Below, piece after piece: positions 60,293-64,000 of a stretch of 64,000 nucleotides of DNA (its first letter is position 1; every line of letters starts with the position of its first letter). The position numbers and the translations under genes are program-made. Location: the NCBI RefSeq assembly GCF_002222635.1, contig NZ_CP022418.1, forward strand, positions 62,001 to 126,000, given 5' to 3'. The notes below the pieces were generated by a model, which did not search any database, was not told where the DNA came from, and saw nothing but the letters and a program-made list of their open reading frames with translations. This DNA comes from Pseudosulfitobacter pseudonitzschiae. GTDB taxonomy: Bacteria; Pseudomonadota; Alphaproteobacteria; Rhodobacterales; Rhodobacteraceae.

Positions 60293-61318
60293 TCAGCCGT
60301 TCGTTCGTGCCTGCCCATCCTGCTCGGCACGAGGCGGCTGGTAGGACAATGCTTTTTCTTTGAGTCTGGAGAACTTCTTTGACAGTTGTTCCAGCTTGGC
60401 TTCCCACGCCGGATCGGGAATCTGACCTTCGATGGTGCGGAAATAGACCTCCATCATGCAGGTCACGGCGAAGGGTTCCAGCAGGGCCGCCTTGACCGAC
60501 CACGCAAAAAGCAGCGCGAAAACGATCCCACCGGCCGACCATGCTCCGGGAATAAGATAGACGGCCAGCGCCGCCGGGGCGAGCATGACAAGAAAAACCA
60601 CGAAGGACAGCCCATAGACGATCAGGGCCAGCCAGGCCGCATTCTTGAGCATGGGCTTGTAGTTCTGCGCATAGAGAACCACCCCGGTTTGCGCGGAAGC
60701 CCAGGCATTATCGGATTTCGTGCGGATCGCATAGGCTAGGATAACCTCGTCGATAAAGCCAACGGCAATGCGCAGAAACGCACGCAGAATTGCGACCAGC
60801 TGCTGCGCGCCGGGGATCGGCAGAATGCTGACAATGCCGCGCACCAGCCCAGTGATGGCGCGCAACACGCCCTTGACCAGTTGATCGATCCCGAACAGCA
60901 CACTGGCCTGCGCAAATCGCTGCGTCACTTCCTCGCGTGCATATGAGATTTGCGACCGTCCTTCGGGCATTTCTTCACCCTCGAGCAATTTGATCAAAAC
61001 GGCGATATGACCGGCCTTGACGACATAAAGGATATACTCGCGCGCCAGATACATCACAGCGGCAACCGCGCCGAAGCCGAACACGCCGCCCCACAGCGTC
61101 GCGCTGGCCTGAAATCCTTCATCGCCAAAACCACCGATCCCCCAGCCGATCCCGGCGCCTGCACCGGTCATCAGAACATAGGCGAGAGTGGCGCCGAAAT
61201 AGACCGCCATACGCAGCAATACGAAGGGCAAGGTCTTCACCATCAGCCCCAGCGCTCGACCGACCGAAAAATCCCACATGTATCCGTTGCTCCAGTCTAC
61301 CAGATATATCCTCGTCAC
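60293..61318 (-). CDS. Polytopic membrane protein, unknown function
   Basis: A 341-residue integral membrane protein. Hydrophobic stretches lie at about 24-55, 75-100, 130-150, 170-195 and 228-290; a glycine-rich ATLAYVLMTGAGAGIGWGIGGFG part (in pieces) is near 44-66. The end (from about 300) is soluble, charged and coiled-coil-like (AWEAKLEQLSKKFSRLKEKAL). No transporter signature is visible. I cannot name a family. It is leftward, 130 bases upstream of the SUOX-fold gene, and may be cotranscribed with the kinase. Confidence 0.65.
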   Translation of the reverse strand: MTRIYLVDWSNGYMWDFSVGRALGLMVKTLPFVLLRMAVYFGATLAYVLMTGAGAGIGWGIGGFGDEGFQASATLWGGVFGFGAVAAVMYLAREYILYVVKAGHIAVLIKLLEGEEMPEGRSQISYAREEVTQRFAQASVLFGIDQLVKGVLRAITGLVRGIVSILPIPGAQQLVAILRAFLRIAVGFIDEVILAYAIRTKSDNAWASAQTGVVLYAQNYKPMLKNAAWLALIVYGLSFVVFLVMLAPAALAVYLIPGAWSAGGIVFALLFAWSVKAALLEPFAVTCMMEVYFRTIEGQIPDPAWEAKLEQLSKKFSRLKEKALSYQPPRAEQDGQARTNG

Positions 61319-61343
61319 AGGTTATTGCGTCCCACGCTACGCG

Positions 61344-61365
61344 TCCCCCTCCATTTGCAGGGGGA
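61344..61365. promoter_or_regulatory. Hairpin in the divergent gap before the exported protein gene
   Basis: TCCCCCT and AGGGGGA form a perfect 7-bp stem with an 8-base loop in the 105-base gap between the leftward membrane-protein gene and the rightward gene at 61424. It recalls the C-run/G-run hairpins at 49586 and 54940, but the sequence differs. Confidence 0.45.
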
Positions 61366-61423
61366 GAAGCATTCAGTTTCCGGTTAGAGTTCACTAAAAC
61401 ACCGCATGAAAGGATGAACACAG

Positions 61424-61906
61424 ATGTGGAAACCGGTTCTCACGATTCTCATGGCGACGTCGGCACTCGTTTTGGGTATGTCGCTGTCGGCGGTAGGGCA
61501 AACCTCCATCGACAGATCCCCCGAGGCCGAGGCAATCGTCATTGTCGAAAGCGCGGAATATCAATTTTCCGGTAATTGTTTGCTCATGAGTCGAGGCAAC
61601 GCAACTCAGCTTAGAATGACGGTTCCAGGCAGTGGGCCCGATGGCGCGCACGTATATCTTGTACTCTACGCCACGACATTTGCACCAACCCAGTTCACGA
61701 TTTACGCCGCCCCCACTCCCGAAGGCGCCCAAAACGCATCCTCGAACGATGACCAATCAGCATGGCTTGTGCGCGGTGGAGCCAGCCAGGAAGGGGTCGA
61801 GTTTTCACCGGGCTCACTGTCTGCGGACATGACAGCCTCCGTCTACGCCAACGGCGAGAAGGTGATCGACGAAACCACCGCTCGGCTTGATATTGCCGGG
61901 TGCTGA
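61424..61906 (+). CDS. Small exported protein, unknown
   Basis: A 160-residue exported protein with a clear signal peptide (hydrophobic 6-24, cleavage near VGQ-TS). The mature part is beta-rich with two cysteines (SGNCLLMS and the C-terminal DIAGC) that could form a disulfide closing the domain. No family recognised. It resembles the other exported proteins of the region in size and plan, and it is followed after 88 bases by the response regulator gene in the same direction. Confidence 0.7.
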   Translation: MWKPVLTILMATSALVLGMSLSAVGQTSIDRSPEAEAIVIVESAEYQFSGNCLLMSRGNATQLRMTVPGSGPDGAHVYLVLYATTFAPTQFTIYAAPTPEGAQNASSNDDQSAWLVRGGASQEGVEFSPGSLSADMTASVYANGEKVIDETTARLDIAGC

Positions 61907-61994
61907 TGCGCTCACCGAAAAGTTTACGCCGCAATCGAGCATGGTATTTTGTTCAACCAGCGTGTTTATTCGGTCGTAAGGGAAGTTGTCTGAA

Positions 61995-63083
61995 ATGATC
62001 ACAACAGCCAATGGCGCGAAAAGAACAATTCTATGTGTCGAGGACGAACGGCACCTGCGGCAGGATATTATCGAGGAGCTCGTTGCCGCGGGCTATGAGG
62101 CCGTCGGCGCGGCAACCGGGCGCGAAGCACTGAGAGTTCTGGACACGGCCCGCCCTGATCTCATCCTGTGCGACATTTCCATGCCGGAACTCGACGGTCA
62201 CGGGTTTCTCAAGGCACTGCGCGGCAAACATCCCCACCTCGCTCATGTGCCGCTGGTGTTCCTCACGGCGCTGGACGGACGGGATGAAATCATCAACGGC
62301 AAACGCGCCGGGGCTGACGATTACCTGGTGAAGCCGGTCGATTATGATCTCATGCTTGCCACGATCGAGGCGCGTTTGCGGGAGGTTAATCGCATCGATG
62401 AAGGTATCTGGAATCTGCGCCAGGCAATGTCTGCGGCACAATCAGGCGCTTCCACCTCAACCGACGGGATACAAAAGGTTCTCGACCTTCTTTCCTTTGG
62501 CGTCGTCTTGCTTTCTGCGACACAGGTCGTCTTTGCAAACCGGATCGCACGGGATATTCATGACGCTCGCGACGGGATTTCAATCGACAAGGTCATCCAT
62601 ACCGACTCTGCGCGGATCACGGCTGACATACGGAACCGGTGGCACGAAGTCAGCGAAGCGGCGCGTCAAGGCCGTGACTGCCTAGCCAGTCTGGCTATTG
62701 CGCGCCGCTCGGGTGGTCGGGACTTCCACCTGACAATCTGTGCGCTACCCGGTATCTCTCTCGCCTCCGAGATGGAGGCACAGACTGTGGCCTTCATTAC
62801 TGATCCCCAGAACCGCCCTGCCATGTCGGCCGAGGTCCTCGCGGATCTCTTCGATCTCACCCCGACAGAAGTTGAAGTTGCCCGTCTTCTCACTCAGGGG
62901 CAGCGAACCGATAAAATCGCGAGCGAGCTTTCCATCGCTCCGACTACGGTTGCATTCCACCTGCGCAACCTTTTTGACAAGACCGGCACCCGTCGGCAGG
63001 CGGATTTGATCGTCCTTCTTCTAACGGGGCTGACCTCTATCGACCCGGCACAACCCACCATAAGTGGAGCTTCCACTTCATGA
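61995..63083 (+). CDS. Response regulator with REC and LuxR-type HTH domains
   Basis: About 362 residues from the ATG at 61995 (GGAAG 9 bases upstream). The receiver domain (about 10-130) has the acidic pair in CVEDE, phosphoacceptor Asp60 in ILCDISMPELDGHG, the switch threonine in VFLTALD and Lys in VKPVD. A middle region (about 150-270) with LLSFGVVLLSATQVVFANRIAR looks like a PAS-like sensor. The C-terminal LuxR helix-turn-helix (about 280-340) reads LTPTEVEVARLLTQGQRTDKIASELSIAPTTVAFHLRNL in pieces. A PAS-like insert between REC and LuxR is uncommon. It is a probable partner of the kinase at 58212 and is coupled (ATGA) to the next gene. Confidence 0.9.
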   Translation: MITTANGAKRTILCVEDERHLRQDIIEELVAAGYEAVGAATGREALRVLDTARPDLILCDISMPELDGHGFLKALRGKHPHLAHVPLVFLTALDGRDEIINGKRAGADDYLVKPVDYDLMLATIEARLREVNRIDEGIWNLRQAMSAAQSGASTSTDGIQKVLDLLSFGVVLLSATQVVFANRIARDIHDARDGISIDKVIHTDSARITADIRNRWHEVSEAARQGRDCLASLAIARRSGGRDFHLTICALPGISLASEMEAQTVAFITDPQNRPAMSAEVLADLFDLTPTEVEVARLLTQGQRTDKIASELSIAPTTVAFHLRNLFDKTGTRRQADLIVLLLTGLTSIDPAQPTISGASTS

Positions 63084-63664
63084 CGATACGGCCCAACATT
63101 GTCACAGTTCTGGCAACAATTGCCGCCTTACCCGTGCCGGCAGTGGCGCAGGATTGGCAAAGTGCGTACACGGATCTCGACCCGAACCGCTGCGAAATTG
63201 TGGAACGATACGATCTTGCAGTCGATTTCGCTTGCACAGGGTTGGCAGGCTTCCCCGTTCTGCTTCGACACGGCGAACATCGCGTCTTTGTTTCCTACGG
63301 CCCGGATGCCGCGAACGAAATCGCGTGGCAACAAAGCTTGCCGAGCAGAAACAAAACGGGCGAAACACTCGAGTGGATCTTCTCCGGCCCGCCCGAGGAA
63401 GCATCGCAACCGGTCGCGACGGTTCTGCGCTATTTCATTGATCGCAGCGAGATCAGAGGTCCTGACGAACAGGTGCTGGTTGTGACCAAACTTGAGCCAG
63501 GTAATACCTGCCACGTCGCCTATATCGATGGACGCCGGAACGCACAGGCAAACGAAATGGCTCGTCAGGCCGCCCAGGAACTCGTTCCCGACTGGGATTG
63601 TGCCGGAATGCAGGCGCAGCCATATGGTACCATGGGCGTAACCGGTTTCTCGGAAGCAGAATAA
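63080..63664 (+). CDS. Exported protein coupled to the response regulator, unknown
   Basis: A 194-residue exported protein with a signal peptide ending PAVA-QD. Cysteines at about 38 and 52 (NRCEIVERYDLAVDFACTG) and a later pair (NTCHVAYIDGRRNAQ and PDWDCAGMQ) suggest two disulfides. The body is beta-strand-rich with a helical end, ANEMARQAAQELVP. No family recognised. Its ATG overlaps the response regulator stop by four bases, so an exported protein and a cytoplasmic regulator are made from one message, which suggests that the regulator governs this exported set. Confidence 0.75.
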   Translation: MTIRPNIVTVLATIAALPVPAVAQDWQSAYTDLDPNRCEIVERYDLAVDFACTGLAGFPVLLRHGEHRVFVSYGPDAANEIAWQQSLPSRNKTGETLEWIFSGPPEEASQPVATVLRYFIDRSEIRGPDEQVLVVTKLEPGNTCHVAYIDGRRNAQANEMARQAAQELVPDWDCAGMQAQPYGTMGVTGFSEAE

Positions 63665-64000
63665 TCCCGACGACCACTCCAGCCTGACCTCCCAGAGGGA
63701 TACCCCGCATGATGCAGCGGTAACAGCTAGAAGCGATCTTCGCCCGAGTTCTATCTGAATGGCGGTCACACGACTTGCAAACAATGCGCCGAGCATTTCG
63801 GCATATCAATTGGGCAGTCCATCGACCTCACGAGTATCGCGAATTTGTTGTTGGTTCGCGTCAACCTCGTCGATCAAGCTTTCAAGCTCTGACCGAGGCG
63901 TTTTCTAAATCGTCATGCTTCATAACCTACTCTCTTGGACATTTCTGACATTTTTCGTAACAGTAGTCGTGCGAAGAAAAGTATGCATGTGCAAAGTTTA
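63665..64000. other. Right window end without a recognised gene
   Basis: No credible coding frame, RNA gene or repeat seen in the last 336 bases. A leftward frame over 63128-63796 is only the shadow of the exported-protein gene. It may hold the promoter of a gene beyond the window. Confidence 0.45.

Overview
The window looks like an accessory stretch of a chromosome or large plasmid from an alphaproteobacterium, most likely a Rhodobacterales (Roseobacter-type) bacterium. I base this on the GC-rich codon use, two complete TRAP transporter sets, a four-subunit sarcosine oxidase, GcvA-like LysR regulators and several families typical of that group. No rRNA or tRNA gene and no CRISPR array was seen. 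The taxonomic call is inference from gene content only.

Left part (1-14.4 kb). A leftward operon runs hyuA-hyuB (N-methylhydantoinase-type ATP hydrolase), dctP-dctQ-dctM (TRAP importer), a short-chain dehydrogenase and a Gfo/Idh/MocA oxidoreductase cut by the window edge. A LysR gene stands divergently from a rightward soxB-soxD-soxA-soxG operon for heterotetrameric sarcosine oxidase. Together they suggest catabolism of an N-methylated or cyclic ureide compound that ends in sarcosine and one-carbon units.

14.4-15.3 kb is a graveyard of gene and IS3 remnants. From 15.3 to 26.5 kb lie an exported esterase-like protein, a GlxA-type AraC regulator and a rightward catabolic operon: TRAP importer, DapA-family lyase, aldehyde dehydrogenase, ProC-like NAD(P) protein, FAD amine oxidoreductase, then a LysR gene. 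In both TRAP operons a perfect hairpin follows dctP. 26.5-28.3 kb holds decaying genes: a truncated hydrolase start, a ferric-reductase-like gene with an amber stop, and an intradiol-dioxygenase-like gene with a frameshift in its Tat leader.

28.3-36.6 kb begins with a 2.86-kb ISKra4-type element (terminal repeats, a pRiA4b ORF-3 protein, a resolvase and a transposase) beside an IS1380 remnant. It continues with plasmid-flavoured genes and an alpha/beta hydrolase/HTH-membrane protein pair whose upstream region carries phased repeats and an 11-bp dyad. 37-44.9 kb is a peptide ABC importer operon with a GntR regulator and a cytoplasmic gamma-glutamyltransferase. 45.4-49.3 kb is an IS30 element broken by two separate IS110/IS1111-type insertions. 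Removing both restores a 342-codon transposase exactly.

Right part (49.7-63.7 kb). This is the most unusual region: a dense set of exported proteins of unknown function with their own two-component system. A VWA protein with tandem Ig-like repeats is followed by two versions of a three-gene module: a small 'DGEE' protein, a lipocalin-like protein and a 615-residue HExxH putative metallopeptidase. The module occurs twice in different gene order, and an identical 20-bp hairpin repeat lies upstream of each block. Opposite to these are a histidine kinase, a periplasmic SUOX-fold protein without the molybdenum-ligand cysteine, and a polytopic membrane protein. Next come another exported protein, a REC-LuxR response regulator and a last exported protein. 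I read this as one envelope or extracellular system that has probably not been described; its function is not evident from sequence.
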